A stretch of DNA of 64,000 nucleotides from Streptomyces rimosus subsp. rimosus (GTDB lineage: Bacteria; Actinomycetota; Actinomycetes; Streptomycetales; Streptomycetaceae): contig NZ_JOCQ01000043.1 of assembly GCF_000720725.1 (NCBI RefSeq), positions 1 to 64,000 of the forward strand, read 5' to 3'. Below are positions 17,268 to 26,061 of this stretch, one piece after another (position 1 is the first letter of the stretch; each line of letters begins with the position of its first letter). The notes beneath the pieces are model-generated. The model had not been told where the DNA came from. It worked only from the letters and a program-made list of their open reading frames with translations, and ran no database searches. A program made the translations under genes and the position numbers.

Positions 17268-18023
17268 CTACCCGCGTTCGGAACCCGGCGCGTCCGCGCC
17301 CTCCGCAGCCCCCTCGGGCCCCGTGTAAAGGATCTCCCGGGCCTGCTCCGCCGCGCGGGCGATGCTCTCGCCGACGAAGTCCACGAAGCGGGCGATGTTT
17401 TCCAGGCGGGCGGCGGCCGGCGTGTCGGAGCCGAGGACGCTGACGCCCTGCCGCGCGGCCTCGGCGAGCTGGGCGTTGGAGCGGGCGGCGGCGAGCATGC
17501 CCTGGTACCAGACGTCGTTGTCCACGACGTACCGCTCGCGGCGGCGGTCGTCGCGCTCCCGGCGGATGAGGCCCTGGCTCTCCAGGAACGTGATCGCCTT
17601 GGAGATGGACGCCGGGCTGACCTGGAGACGCTGGACGAGTTCGGACGCGGTGAGGCTGCCCGCGTCGGTGGTGTAGAGGCAGGTCAGCACGCGGGACATC
17701 ATCTTGGGCAGGCCCTGCTGCATGAGGAGGGTCGTGAACATCTCCTCGTACTCGCGCACGGCCTCGGCATCGCGTCCGTGCGCCTGCGGGGCCGCCTGCT
17801 GCCCACGGGGAGTGGTCTGCCTGCGCCGGTGGGCGCGGCGCTCGGTCGCGCGGTGGGCCAGGTCGGCGCGGTAGCCGGTGGGGCCGCCGTTGCGCATCAC
17901 CTCACGCGTGACCGTCGAGGTGGGGCGGTCGAGACGTCTGGCGATCTCCGCGTAGGCGAGCCCGTCGCCCAGTCCCAGCGCGATCTGCTGACGTTCCTGC
18001 TGGGTGAGCCTGCCTCCCGGCAT
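17268..18023 (-). CDS. Regulator with IS30-type HTH plus MarR-like winged helix
   Basis: 251-aa DNA-binding protein with two HTH units. Residues about 5-60 resemble the N-terminal HTH of IS30 transposases (LTQQERQQIALGL, AEIARRLDRPTSTVTREV). Residues about 85-195 form a MarR/GbsR winged helix (SASELVQRLQVSPASISKAITFLESQGLIRRERDDRRRERY). ATG at 18023 has GGGAAG upstream. It diverges from a DUF4097 gene, and several GCAACG/CGTTGC sites lie between them, probably its targets. This composition is common in Streptomyces but unusual as a domain pairing. Confidence 0.88.
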   Translation of the reverse strand: MPGGRLTQQERQQIALGLGDGLAYAEIARRLDRPTSTVTREVMRNGGPTGYRADLAHRATERRAHRRRQTTPRGQQAAPQAHGRDAEAVREYEEMFTTLLMQQGLPKMMSRVLTCLYTTDAGSLTASELVQRLQVSPASISKAITFLESQGLIRRERDDRRRERYVVDNDVWYQGMLAAARSNAQLAEAARQGVSVLGSDTPAAARLENIARFVDFVGESIARAAEQAREILYTGPEGAAEGADAPGSERG

Positions 18024-18083
18024 CGCGCACTTCCCTTCGTACTTGCTTGAGGGGGTCAGCATAGCGTTCAGCGTCAGGTCAAT

Positions 18084-18212
18084 GCAACGAGTGGGGTTGT
18101 TGGTGTTGCGTTGATGTCGTGGCCGTTGCAACGAAAAGACGCCTCTGAACTGTGCTAATGCGAATCTTGTGCAACAGCATCGTTGCGCACTCCGAGAACG
18201 CAACGTAGCGTT
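18084..18212. promoter_or_regulatory. Cluster of CGTTGC/GCAACG sites
   Basis: The divergent promoter holds GCAACG at 18084, GTTGCG at 18105, the full palindrome CGTTGCAACG at 18124-18133, CGTTGCG at 18181 and AACGC-N6-GCGTT at 18197-18212. Repeated half sites of one sequence suggest cooperative binding by the adjacent regulator. Confidence 0.6.
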
Positions 18213-18249
18213 TCTGGAGTCGGAAACAGCAAGCGCAAAGGAGAGCACG

Positions 18250-18918
18250 ATGCAGAAGTTCGCCACCCCCACCCCGGTCTCCGCCGTCCTCGACATCCCC
18301 GCGGGGCGCGTCCAGTTCATCGCCGCCGCCCGGGCCGACACCACGGTGGAGGTCCTGCCCGCGAACGCCGCGAAGGGCCGCGACGTGAAGGCGGCGGAGC
18401 AGGTCGAGGTCGAGTACGGGGACGGGGTCCTGCGGATCACGACTCCGGCGGCGAAGAACCAGTACTTCGGTCCCTCCGGGTCCGTCGAGGTGACGGTCCA
18501 GCTGCCCGCCGGGTCCCGTATCGAGGGAAAGGCGGCCTGCGCCGAGTTCCGGGGCGTCGGACGGTTCGGTGAGGTCGTCTTCGACGGTGCGAGTGGCACG
18601 GTCAAGGTCGACGAGGCGGAGAGCGTCCGCCTCACCGCCCTCGACGGTGACGTGTCGGTCGGGCGCCTCAACGGCCCCGCGGAGATCAGCAACGCGAAGG
18701 GCGACATCCGTATCGCCGAGGCCGTACGCGGCACGGTCGTGCTGAGCACCCAGGCCGGTGACGTGTCGGTCGGCGCCGCCCGCGGGGTCTCCGCCTCCCT
18801 GGACGCCGGTACCTCGTACGGCCGGATCCGCAACGAACTCAAGAACGCCGACGGCGCCGCGGGCCTGAACATCCACGCGACCACCGCGTACGGCGACATC
18901 ATCGCCCGCAGCCTCTGA
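18250..18918 (+). CDS. DUF4097 beta-helix domain protein
   Basis: 222-aa protein of the DUF4097 (putative adhesin, LiaG-like) family, built of short beta strands with repeating patterns such as AEISNAKGDIRI and TQAGDVSVGAARG. There is no signal peptide, so it is probably cytoplasmic. ATG at 18250 has AAAGGAGAG upstream. It diverges from the HTH regulator, whose sites fill the promoter. Function is unknown; in Firmicutes relatives belong to envelope-stress operons. Confidence 0.88.
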   Translation: MQKFATPTPVSAVLDIPAGRVQFIAAARADTTVEVLPANAAKGRDVKAAEQVEVEYGDGVLRITTPAAKNQYFGPSGSVEVTVQLPAGSRIEGKAACAEFRGVGRFGEVVFDGASGTVKVDEAESVRLTALDGDVSVGRLNGPAEISNAKGDIRIAEAVRGTVVLSTQAGDVSVGAARGVSASLDAGTSYGRIRNELKNADGAAGLNIHATTAYGDIIARSL

Positions 18919-19079
18919 GGGCGGACGGGGGCCTCCGGCGAGACCGCCGGCGAGACCATCGGCGCGACGGCCGTTCCCGTAACGGTCGCCGCCCCGCCGC
19001 CCCGCCGCCCCGCCGCCCAGGGCACCTCCCCCGGTAGAGCCCCGCCCCGCAACCACCCACCCCGAGAAAGGACGTCGAA

Positions 19080-21356
19080 ATGACCACCACCGAGGACTAC
19101 CAGGCCGCGGAACAACTCCTGCGCCGCGCCGTCCGCCCCGGCACACTCGTCGTGGGCGACAGGATCAGGCCGCAGTGGATCGACGGCGGCGCCCGCTTCT
19201 GGTACGCGGTGGACAATGGCGTCGGCAGGCGGTTCGTGCTGGTCGACCCGGCGGCGGGCAGTCGTGAGCCGGCTTTCGATCATGCCCGTCTCGCCGACGC
19301 GCTGGCCGCCGCCGCTGAGCAGCGGGTCGATGCCGAGGCCTTGCCGTTCGCGGCCATCGCATTGCGCGCGGACGCCGTGGAGTTCGACGCGTTCGGCAGT
19401 CACTGGCGCTGTGACCTCGACAGTTACGCCTGTGAGCCGGCCGAGTTCACACCGCCCGGCAATCCGCTGGAAGTGCCTTCACCGGACGGGAAGTTCGCGG
19501 TGTCCCGGCGGGGGCACGACCTGTGGGCGCGCTCGCTGGCCGACGGCCGCGAGTGGGCGCTGACCACCGACGGCGAGCCCGGCCACCAGTACGGCACCGG
19601 ACCGGAATGCACGAGCAACCCCACCCTGCTGCGCAAGTTCGGCCTCCCGCACCTGCCGCCCGCGGTGGCCTGGTCGCCCGACTCCACGAAGATACTGACC
19701 CACCGGTCCGATGAGCGGAGCGTCCGGCAGACCCACCTCCTGGAGGCCCGGCCCGCCGACGGCAGCGCGCCCCGCCTCCACACCCAGCGGTTCGCCTACA
19801 CCGGGGACGAGCACCTGCCGCAGGCCGAACTGGTCGTGCTGGACGTCGCCGACGGCACGGTGGTCCGTGCGCAGGCCGAACCGCTGCTCATGCTGCAGTT
19901 GTCGCCGGTCATGAGCAAGTGGGCGTGGTGGGCCCCGGACGGCTCGGCGGTGTACTACCTCAGCCAGCCGCGCGACCTGCGTACGCTCACCCTGCACCGG
20001 ATGGACCCGGCGACCGGCGAGGTCACCACCGTACTCAGCGAGAGCGGAGCCACCCGCGTCGATGCCAACCAGTGGCTGTTCGAGCCGCCGATCGTGCGGG
20101 TGCTGGCGGAGGAGGTGCTGTGGTACTCGCAGCGGGACGGCTGGGGCCACCTGTACCGGTACGACCTGCGCACCGGCGCGCTCCTCGGGCAGATCACCTC
20201 CGGACCGTGGGCGGTACGGCAGATCCTGCGCGTCGACGAGGCCGAGCGGGTGGTGTACTTCACCGCCTCCGGGCTCGTCGGTACGGACCCGTATCGACGT
20301 ACGGTGTGCCGGGTGGGACTCGACGGCTCCGGCTTCGCCAAGGTCACCGACGATGACCTGGACCATGTCGTCATCCAGCCGGGCAGCGAGGCGTACTTCA
20401 TCGACTCCGCCTCCACCGTCGACACCGCGCCGGTGATCCGCGTACGTGACTGGACCGGGCGGGTGCTGGCCGAGCTGGAGCGCGCCGACATCAGCAAGCT
20501 CACCGCCACCGGCTGGACGCCGCCGGAACGGTTCCGCGTCAAGGCGGCGGACGGGGTGACGGACATCTACGGCGTGCTGTACCGGCCGCGGGGCTTCGAC
20601 CCCGCCCGGCGCTACCCGGTGGTGGACACCATCTACCCCGGCCCGCAGGTCAACCGGGTCGCCCCGGGCTTCGACCCCGGTGGGATGGGCCTCGACGCGG
20701 AGCCGCTCGCGGCGCTGGGCTTCGTGGTGGTGGCGATGGACGGGCGCGGCACCCCCGGACGCGACAAGGCCTTCCATGACGCCTCGTACGGACGCCTGTC
20801 CGACGCGGGCTGCCTGGACGACCACGTCGCGGCGCTGCGGCAGCTGGCCGAGGACCGGCCGTGGATGGACCTGGACCGGGTGGCCGCGTTCGGCCACTCC
20901 GGGGGCGGATTCGCCACGGTGCGGGCGATGCTGGACTTCCCCGAGGTGTACCGGACCGGAGTCGCCCTCGCTGGATATCACGACGCCCGCTTCTTCAGCC
21001 CGGGCTTCGTGGAGGCCTACGACGGTGCGGACAACCCCGAAGCCTGGGCCCGTACCTCCAACGAGTACATCGCACACCGGTTGGCGGGCAAGCTGCTGCT
21101 GGTCCACGGCGAAATGGACGATCAGGTCCACCCCGACCACACGTTGCGGCTGGCGGACCGGCTCGTCGCCGCCAACAAGGACTTCGAGCTGTTCATCGTG
21201 CCCGGGGCCGAGCACATGTTCATCGACTGCCTCACGTACGTCCGCACGCGGTGCTGGGACTTCCTGGTGCGCGAGCTGACGGGCGAGCAGCCGCCCGCCT
21301 ACCGGCCCGCGCCCATCGCCATCGGCCCCGAGCTGCTCGGCGAGCTGTTCGGCTGA
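19080..21356 (+). CDS. S9 family dipeptidyl peptidase IV-like protease
   Basis: 758-aa serine peptidase. The N-terminal two thirds match the DPP-IV eight-bladed propeller (PSPDGKFAV, VAWSPDSTKI, WWAPDGSAVYY). The C-terminal alpha/beta-hydrolase has the catalytic triad in order: GHSGGG with Ser607, Asp680 in GEMDDQVH and His712 in AEHMF. It should cleave dipeptides from peptide N-termini. No signal peptide is seen, so it is intracellular. ATG at 19080 is preceded by GAAAGGA. It follows the DUF4097 gene by 161 bp and may be separately expressed. Confidence 0.94.
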   Translation: MTTTEDYQAAEQLLRRAVRPGTLVVGDRIRPQWIDGGARFWYAVDNGVGRRFVLVDPAAGSREPAFDHARLADALAAAAEQRVDAEALPFAAIALRADAVEFDAFGSHWRCDLDSYACEPAEFTPPGNPLEVPSPDGKFAVSRRGHDLWARSLADGREWALTTDGEPGHQYGTGPECTSNPTLLRKFGLPHLPPAVAWSPDSTKILTHRSDERSVRQTHLLEARPADGSAPRLHTQRFAYTGDEHLPQAELVVLDVADGTVVRAQAEPLLMLQLSPVMSKWAWWAPDGSAVYYLSQPRDLRTLTLHRMDPATGEVTTVLSESGATRVDANQWLFEPPIVRVLAEEVLWYSQRDGWGHLYRYDLRTGALLGQITSGPWAVRQILRVDEAERVVYFTASGLVGTDPYRRTVCRVGLDGSGFAKVTDDDLDHVVIQPGSEAYFIDSASTVDTAPVIRVRDWTGRVLAELERADISKLTATGWTPPERFRVKAADGVTDIYGVLYRPRGFDPARRYPVVDTIYPGPQVNRVAPGFDPGGMGLDAEPLAALGFVVVAMDGRGTPGRDKAFHDASYGRLSDAGCLDDHVAALRQLAEDRPWMDLDRVAAFGHSGGGFATVRAMLDFPEVYRTGVALAGYHDARFFSPGFVEAYDGADNPEAWARTSNEYIAHRLAGKLLLVHGEMDDQVHPDHTLRLADRLVAANKDFELFIVPGAEHMFIDCLTYVRTRCWDFLVRELTGEQPPAYRPAPIAIGPELLGELFG

Positions 21357-21372
21357 GCGCGCGGGTCTCCTC

Positions 21373-21813
21373 CTACGCCTCCGCACCCTCGTACCGGTAC
21401 AACTCGGGTACGGACACCTTGATCGGCTCCTGCGTGGTCCGTGCGATGAGGACGACCACGGGCTCGTCCGGGTCGGGGTTCTCCTCGCGGTGCGGGACGT
21501 GCGGCGGTACGAGCAGGAAGTCGCCGGGGCCCGCCTCGACCCGTACCTCCTGGGTACCGTCGTGGTAAACGAAGACGGGGTGGCCGCTGACCACGTAGAT
21601 GCCCGCCTCCGACTCGCCGTGATGGTGGTTGTCCGTCGCGCTCAGCGGCGCGTTCTCCACCAGGCCCATCCACAGCCGCTTCGAGCCGACGGTGTGGCCG
21701 CTGATGGCGGTGTGGCCGTCGAGTTCGCCGGCGCGGACGTGGTGGACGCGGTTGGGCTTGGGCGTGGTCTCGTCGGTGGTCGGTACGGTCGCCGTGCTGT
21801 CCTGGCTGGTCAT
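21373..21813 (-). CDS. Single-domain cupin protein
   Basis: 146-aa cupin. The first motif is NHHHGESEAGIYVVSG (metal ligands His, His, Glu) and the second is GDFLLVPPHVPHREEN. ATG at 21813 has AGGGGG seven bases upstream. Upstream, GCAAC-TTCT-GTTGC (21882-21895) is a perfect palindrome that may be an operator. It converges on the peptidase gene 16 bp away. Such small cupins bind Fe, Mn or Zn and act as dioxygenases or sugar/acid binding proteins; substrate unknown. Confidence 0.88.
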   Translation of the reverse strand: MTSQDSTATVPTTDETTPKPNRVHHVRAGELDGHTAISGHTVGSKRLWMGLVENAPLSATDNHHHGESEAGIYVVSGHPVFVYHDGTQEVRVEAGPGDFLLVPPHVPHREENPDPDEPVVVLIARTTQEPIKVSVPELYRYEGAEA

Positions 21814-21949
21814 CGTGGTGCCCCCTGGTTCTCTCGATGGCCCTGTGGGAGCAACAGGCTGGGGGTACCTCTGCCAGGCTGGCAACTTCTGTTGCTGGCC
21901 CGGCAATTCGGCAGCAGGGCGGGACGGCCGGGGCCGGTCTGTTCCGCGA

Positions 21950-22687
21950 TCAGCCCCCGGTCCCGGAGATGAAGTCCCGAAGCGTCTTGTGCTGCTGCTG
22001 TGGGATCTCGTCGATGACCGCGCCGGAGTAGGAGGCGATGACGCCGCCGGTGCGTACGACGGTGACAGGGACGGTCTGGTCCATCGGAATGCCTATGACG
22101 GTCCAGGTGTAGGCGACCGAGTCGTCCCCGACCTTCGGCGCGGACCACTTCCCGACGGCGACTTCCCCGTCCTGGTCCCCGAACGCGAGGGTGTAGACCT
22201 TGAACTGGTTGCACGAAGGCAAGGCCTCTTTGAGGGACGCCATCACCGTCTTCGCCTCCTCGACGGGGTAACTGGCCAGGCTGAGCGAATGGAACTTCGT
22301 GTAGTCGGTGTCCGTGTGTTTGCTGAATTGCGGTGATATCCAGGACGACACCCTCGCCGCGGGCCGGTGCAGTAGGTGATTCAGCTCGAAATCGACCAGA
22401 GCCTCGCAGGCCGGGGGAGCGTCCGGGAAGAGCTTCGAGCGCTCGGGCGGGTGGTCGGCGGTGCCGGTGGTCGGGCGCGTTGTCGCGGGCTGCTCGTCAG
22501 GCCGGGCGACATATCCTCGGAAGGTTTTCCCCGAAGGCAGCAGAGACCTCAGGTCGGCCTCGGTCAACGGCTCGGAATGGGGTGGCTGCGGCGGCCGCGC
22601 GGGCTTCGCGGAGCCGCAGGACGTGGTGGCCGCCAGGCAGACGGTGACCGTTATGGCCGCCACCGCGGCACGCAGAAATCGAGACAT
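21950..22687 (-). CDS. Secreted lipoprotein, possible sensor domain
   Basis: 245-aa predicted lipoprotein. A signal peptide runs to a lipobox-like ATTSC with Cys near residue 24. The mature part starts Pro-rich (PARPPQPPHSEPL) and continues into a domain with paired cysteines (ACEALVDF and PSCNQFKV) and the pattern VAYTWTVIGIPMDQTVPVTVVRTGG, which resembles PknH-like extracellular sensor domains of actinobacteria. ATG at 22687. It stands alone. The family match is tentative. Confidence 0.78.
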   Translation of the reverse strand: MSRFLRAAVAAITVTVCLAATTSCGSAKPARPPQPPHSEPLTEADLRSLLPSGKTFRGYVARPDEQPATTRPTTGTADHPPERSKLFPDAPPACEALVDFELNHLLHRPAARVSSWISPQFSKHTDTDYTKFHSLSLASYPVEEAKTVMASLKEALPSCNQFKVYTLAFGDQDGEVAVGKWSAPKVGDDSVAYTWTVIGIPMDQTVPVTVVRTGGVIASYSGAVIDEIPQQQHKTLRDFISGTGG

Positions 22688-22858
22688 CAGGCCCCCATGG
22701 TCGAGACCGCCATTCTGCCTGCGCGCGGACGATCACCGAGAAGTGGGAGGGGGAGATCAACTGATTGCTCCGACTAATAGGTCGCCTGGGGCGGCACTCG
22801 TTGGGATCCTGCCGGGGCAGTGATCCGTACCTCACCACCCGCTCGAAAGGCCACCCCC

Positions 22859-23503
22859 ATGCCCCTCGTCCCCGCCGATCCGAACGTCGTCCACCCCATG
22901 CCCGGCCAGCCGCGCGTGGTGCTCCTCAAGCCCCTCGTCACCTCGCCGTTGATCGAGGTCGGTGAGTTCTCGTACTACGACGACCCGGACGACCCGACCG
23001 CATTCGAGACGCGCAACGTGCTGTACCACTACGGGCCCGAGAAGCTGGTCATCGGGAAGTTCTGCGCGCTCGGCGAGGGTGTGCGGTTCATCATGAACGG
23101 CGCCAACCACCGGATGGACGGCCCCTCGACGTTCCCATTCCCGATCATGGGCGGCTCCTGGTCCGACCACTTCGACCTGATCAGCGGACTGCCGGGCCGG
23201 GGCGACACCGTGGTCGGCAACGACGTGTGGTTCGGCTACCGGTCCATGGTCATGCCCGGCGTACGGATCGGGCACGGGGCGGTCATCGCCTCCGGGGCCG
23301 TCGTCGTGGACGACGTACCCGATTACGGCATCGTCGGCGGCAACCCGGCCAAGCTGATCCGCCGCCGCTACGACGACAAGGACGTGGCGCGGCTGCTGGA
23401 GCTGGCCTGGTGGGACTGGCCGGTCGAGCACCTCACGGAGCATGTGCGGACGATCATGTCGGGGTCGGTGGAGGAACTGGCGGCGGTGGCGCCGAGGACG
23501 TGA
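22859..23503 (+). CDS. CatB/Vat-type xenobiotic O-acetyltransferase
   Basis: 214-aa left-handed beta-helix acetyltransferase. The catalytic His is His84 in NGANHRMDG, and hexapeptide turns run through VVGNDVWFGYRSMVMPGVRI and IASGAVVVDDVPDYGIVGG to the NPAKLIRRRY signature. Relatives acetylate chloramphenicol or streptogramin A, so it could act in resistance, though many chromosomal members have unknown substrates. ATG at 22859 with AAAGG upstream is preferred to an earlier in-frame start. It is a single gene. Confidence 0.92.
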   Translation: MPLVPADPNVVHPMPGQPRVVLLKPLVTSPLIEVGEFSYYDDPDDPTAFETRNVLYHYGPEKLVIGKFCALGEGVRFIMNGANHRMDGPSTFPFPIMGGSWSDHFDLISGLPGRGDTVVGNDVWFGYRSMVMPGVRIGHGAVIASGAVVVDDVPDYGIVGGNPAKLIRRRYDDKDVARLLELAWWDWPVEHLTEHVRTIMSGSVEELAAVAPRT

Positions 23504-23519
23504 CCTTACGGGGCCTCGC

Positions 23520-23951
23520 TCAGCGGTCCCGGAGACGCGCGCCCGCCGCCCGCAGCACCGCCGCCGTCTTCGGATGCGGCTGGAATTCCTTCGTGGCCCA
23601 GTCGAGCGGGGACATGCCGGTTCCGCCGTCCTCGCGCAGGTTCGGATCCGCGCCGTGGGCGAGGAGTTCCCGTACGACATCGAGGTGCCCCCAGGCCGCC
23701 GCCGCGCACAGCGGGGTGCCCTCCGAGCCGTGCCCGCTCTCCGTGTCCGGCGCGGCACCGGCGGCCAGGAGCAGGCGGGCGGCGGCCGCGTCGCCGTGTA
23801 CGGACGCGGCGTACAGCGGCGTCGTACCGTCGGCGTTCGCGGCGCCCGGCTGCGCGCCGGACCGCAGCAGCGCGGCGACCTCGCGGGTCTCGCCGAACAT
23901 CACGGTCGCCACCAGCCGGTTCGCCAGTTTCTTCCGCCGTCGTCGGTTCAT
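23520..23951 (-). CDS. Ankyrin repeat protein
   Basis: 143-aa protein made of about four ankyrin repeats (DGTTPLYAASVHGDAAAARLLL, then GTPLCAAAAWGHLDVVRELL, then GMSPLDWATKEFQPHPKTAA). The start is basic (MNRRRRKKLANRL) and has no signal peptide, so it is cytoplasmic. Its ATG overlaps the stop of the protease gene (ATGA at 23948-23951), so both are made together. It may bind or restrain a partner inside the cell, by analogy with ankyrin proteins co-expressed with enzymes. Confidence 0.92.
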   Translation of the reverse strand: MNRRRRKKLANRLVATVMFGETREVAALLRSGAQPGAANADGTTPLYAASVHGDAAAARLLLAAGAAPDTESGHGSEGTPLCAAAAWGHLDVVRELLAHGADPNLREDGGTGMSPLDWATKEFQPHPKTAAVLRAAGARLRDR

Positions 23952-24886
23952 CGGTGGCCCTTCGTCCGTACGCCCGCTGCCAACTCCGGCAGCAGCGCCG
24001 GTACGTCGGCGAACGCCGCGTCCGCTGGCAGGCATGCCTTCCCCGCCGTCTCGCCGGCGAAGCTGAAGATACCGACCAGCTCCGGCCTGCCGCGCCGTCC
24101 CCAGGTCACCAGCGGGCTGCCGCTGTCCCCGTAACACATCGCCGCGGGAGTGCGGCCCGTCTCTTCGGCACGCACATCGCGGGCGCAGAAGACCGACGCC
24201 TCGTCCACCACCGCCGGCGTCTGGGCGGCGCACTGCTGGTGGTTGCGTACGGTCAGGTCGCCGCGGCGCAGTACGTTGCCGCGGACGTCCTGGCCGGGCC
24301 GGGAGGTGGCCGGGTCGGCCGTCAGACCGTGGCTGAAGACCGATACGGGCGTGCCGGGACGCGGCCGGTGCTGGGCGACCGGCAGTGGCCGGACCCCGCG
24401 TACCGGAGCGCTCAGCCGTATCTCGGCCAGGTCGTTGGCCGCGGAGGACCACTCCGGGCGGTCGGGGTCGGCGGGGGACGGCAGGAACTCGAAGCGCGGG
24501 TGCAGGGTGGCGGAGCGGATGTCCCGTACCGTGCCCGGGTCCTTCGACAGCACCGAGGAACCGAGGTGCACCTCCAGGGTGCGTATGTCCCCGCCGGCCA
24601 GGCAGTGGGCAGCGGTCAGCACCCGGTCGGGCGCGATGAGCACACCCCCGCAGGACGCCCGTCCCAGCAGCGGGCCGTCACCCTTCATGGCCAGCGTCGC
24701 GAGCCAGGGGGCTGCGCCGGGCCGGAGCAACTGCGTGCCTCCGGACATGGCATGTGCTGTCCCGGCGGTTCCTACGGCCGTACCGCCTCCGGCCAGTACG
24801 ACCGCGCTCAAGGCCACTCCGAGCCGCGCTCGCGTCCGCCGCCCCTTCGCGTGCCCGACTCCCGTTCCCCACCGCTTCCCCGCCAT
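23948..24886 (-). CDS. Secreted trypsin-like serine protease (S1)
   Basis: 312-aa protein. A long signal peptide with RRTRAR and a hydrophobic stretch ends near AHA (residue 46). The S1 triad is His94 (TAAHC), Asp152 (ANDLAEI) and Ser255 (CYGDSGSP). Cysteine pairs match the trypsin fold. A position before GDSG is not the Asp of true trypsins, so Arg/Lys specificity is not assured. ATG at 24886 with GGGGAG upstream. It is the first gene of a pair with the ankyrin protein. A palindrome AACAGC-N5-GCTGTT lies at 24914-24930 in its promoter. Confidence 0.92.
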   Translation of the reverse strand: MAGKRWGTGVGHAKGRRTRARLGVALSAVVLAGGGTAVGTAGTAHAMSGGTQLLRPGAAPWLATLAMKGDGPLLGRASCGGVLIAPDRVLTAAHCLAGGDIRTLEVHLGSSVLSKDPGTVRDIRSATLHPRFEFLPSPADPDRPEWSSAANDLAEIRLSAPVRGVRPLPVAQHRPRPGTPVSVFSHGLTADPATSRPGQDVRGNVLRRGDLTVRNHQQCAAQTPAVVDEASVFCARDVRAEETGRTPAAMCYGDSGSPLVTWGRRGRPELVGIFSFAGETAGKACLPADAAFADVPALLPELAAGVRTKGHR

Positions 24887-25074
24887 GCCCGCTCCCCTGA
24901 TCGCCTGTTCCGCAACAGCCAGTTGCTGTTGTTCCGGCGATCGAAAGTAGTGACGGGGCGGGCGGAAGTAATCAGCCTTCGGTCGCGTCGGCGGTCATCC
25001 CGGGGAGTGACGACCCTGAGGGCGCCTCGGGGGCGGGCGTCCTCAGCCCCGTGTCGCCCCCGCCTCGGCCTGCC

Positions 25075-25494
25075 TCAGCCCTGCTTCGGCTGAGTGAAGC
25101 GAATGCGGTTGCCGAAGGGGTCGCGGAGGCCGCAGTCGGTGCCGTACGGGCGCTCGGTGGGCTCCTCGGTGAACTCCACGCCGCGCGCCAGCAGCGTCTC
25201 GTACGTCTTGCGGCAGTCGCCCGTGGTGAAGATGAGCCAGCCGCCCATCGCTCCCTTGGTGACCAGCTCACGTACCTGCTGTGCTGTCTCCTCGGACATC
25301 GCGGGCGCGCCCGGCTTCTCCAGCAGGATCTGGCGCTCCGGGTGGCCGGGGACGCTGACGGTCAGCCAGCGCATGAAGCCCAGGTCGACGTCCGCGACGA
25401 CCTCCAGGCCCAGCTTCCCGACGTAGAAGTCCAGGGCCTCGTCCTGGTCGAGAACGTATATCTGCGATTGCGTGATGGCGTTGAACATGTCCAT
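25075..25494 (-). CDS. VOC (glyoxalase-like) family protein
   Basis: 139-aa single-chain vicinal oxygen chelate protein. The two beta-alpha-beta-beta-beta modules are seen as QSQIYVLDQDEALDFYVGKLG and GWLIFTTGDCRKTYETLLARGV, ending in DPFGNRIRFTQ. ATG at 25494 is the best-supported start; ATG at 25488 is possible. The AraC gene upstream ends 42 bp away on the same strand, so they are probably one transcript and the AraC may control it. Substrate unknown. Confidence 0.9.
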   Translation of the reverse strand: MDMFNAITQSQIYVLDQDEALDFYVGKLGLEVVADVDLGFMRWLTVSVPGHPERQILLEKPGAPAMSEETAQQVRELVTKGAMGGWLIFTTGDCRKTYETLLARGVEFTEEPTERPYGTDCGLRDPFGNRIRFTQPKQG

Positions 25495-25536
25495 CACGCT
25501 ACTGAGCGGGCCGGACGAAAACTTATCCAAAACTGC

Positions 25537-25959
25537 TCAGCCGGTGGCCGGGCCCGACGGAGGTGCAGGCGCGCTCGGACGCGTCCACGCCATCGTGAAG
25601 CATGTCGGCACCCCCACAGCCGTCGCCTCCTTGCGGTAGGCCCGCGGCGACCGCCCGACGATGTCCCGGAACGTACGGCTGAACGTCCCCGGGCTGCCGA
25701 ATCCGACCTCGAAACAGATGTCCGTCACGCTGCGCCCGGTCTCGCGCAGCAGGAACATCGCACGCTCGACCCGGCGGCGCTGGAGATAGCGGTGCGGCGT
25801 CTCACCGAACGTGGCGCGGAACGTCCGCGTGAAGTGCGCCTCCGACACATGGGCGATCCGCGCCAGCGCCGGCACGTCCAGCGGCTGCGCGTACGCCCGG
25901 TCCATCGCGTCCCGGGCACGCAGCATGCGGCGGTTGGTGTCTTCGACGGCGCGGTTCAT
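25537..25959 (-). CDS. AraC family regulator, HTH domain only
   Basis: 140-aa protein that is essentially the C-terminal AraC/XylS double HTH (LDVPALARIAHVSEAHFTRTF, SVTDICFEVGFGSPGTFSRTF, GRSPRAYRK). The N-terminal sensor domain is absent, as in MarA/SoxS-sized members, so activity may be set by its amount. ATG at 25959. It lies directly before the VOC gene. Confidence 0.9.
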   Translation of the reverse strand: MNRAVEDTNRRMLRARDAMDRAYAQPLDVPALARIAHVSEAHFTRTFRATFGETPHRYLQRRRVERAMFLLRETGRSVTDICFEVGFGSPGTFSRTFRDIVGRSPRAYRKEATAVGVPTCFTMAWTRPSAPAPPSGPATG

Positions 25960-26061
25960 GGGGGCATCACACCATGGAGGGGTGTCGGCGGGTACGTCCG
26001 CGGCGCGTACGGGGGCCTGGGGCGAGGCGGGGCTCGGCTCCCTCGCCGGGTGGTGTGCCGG

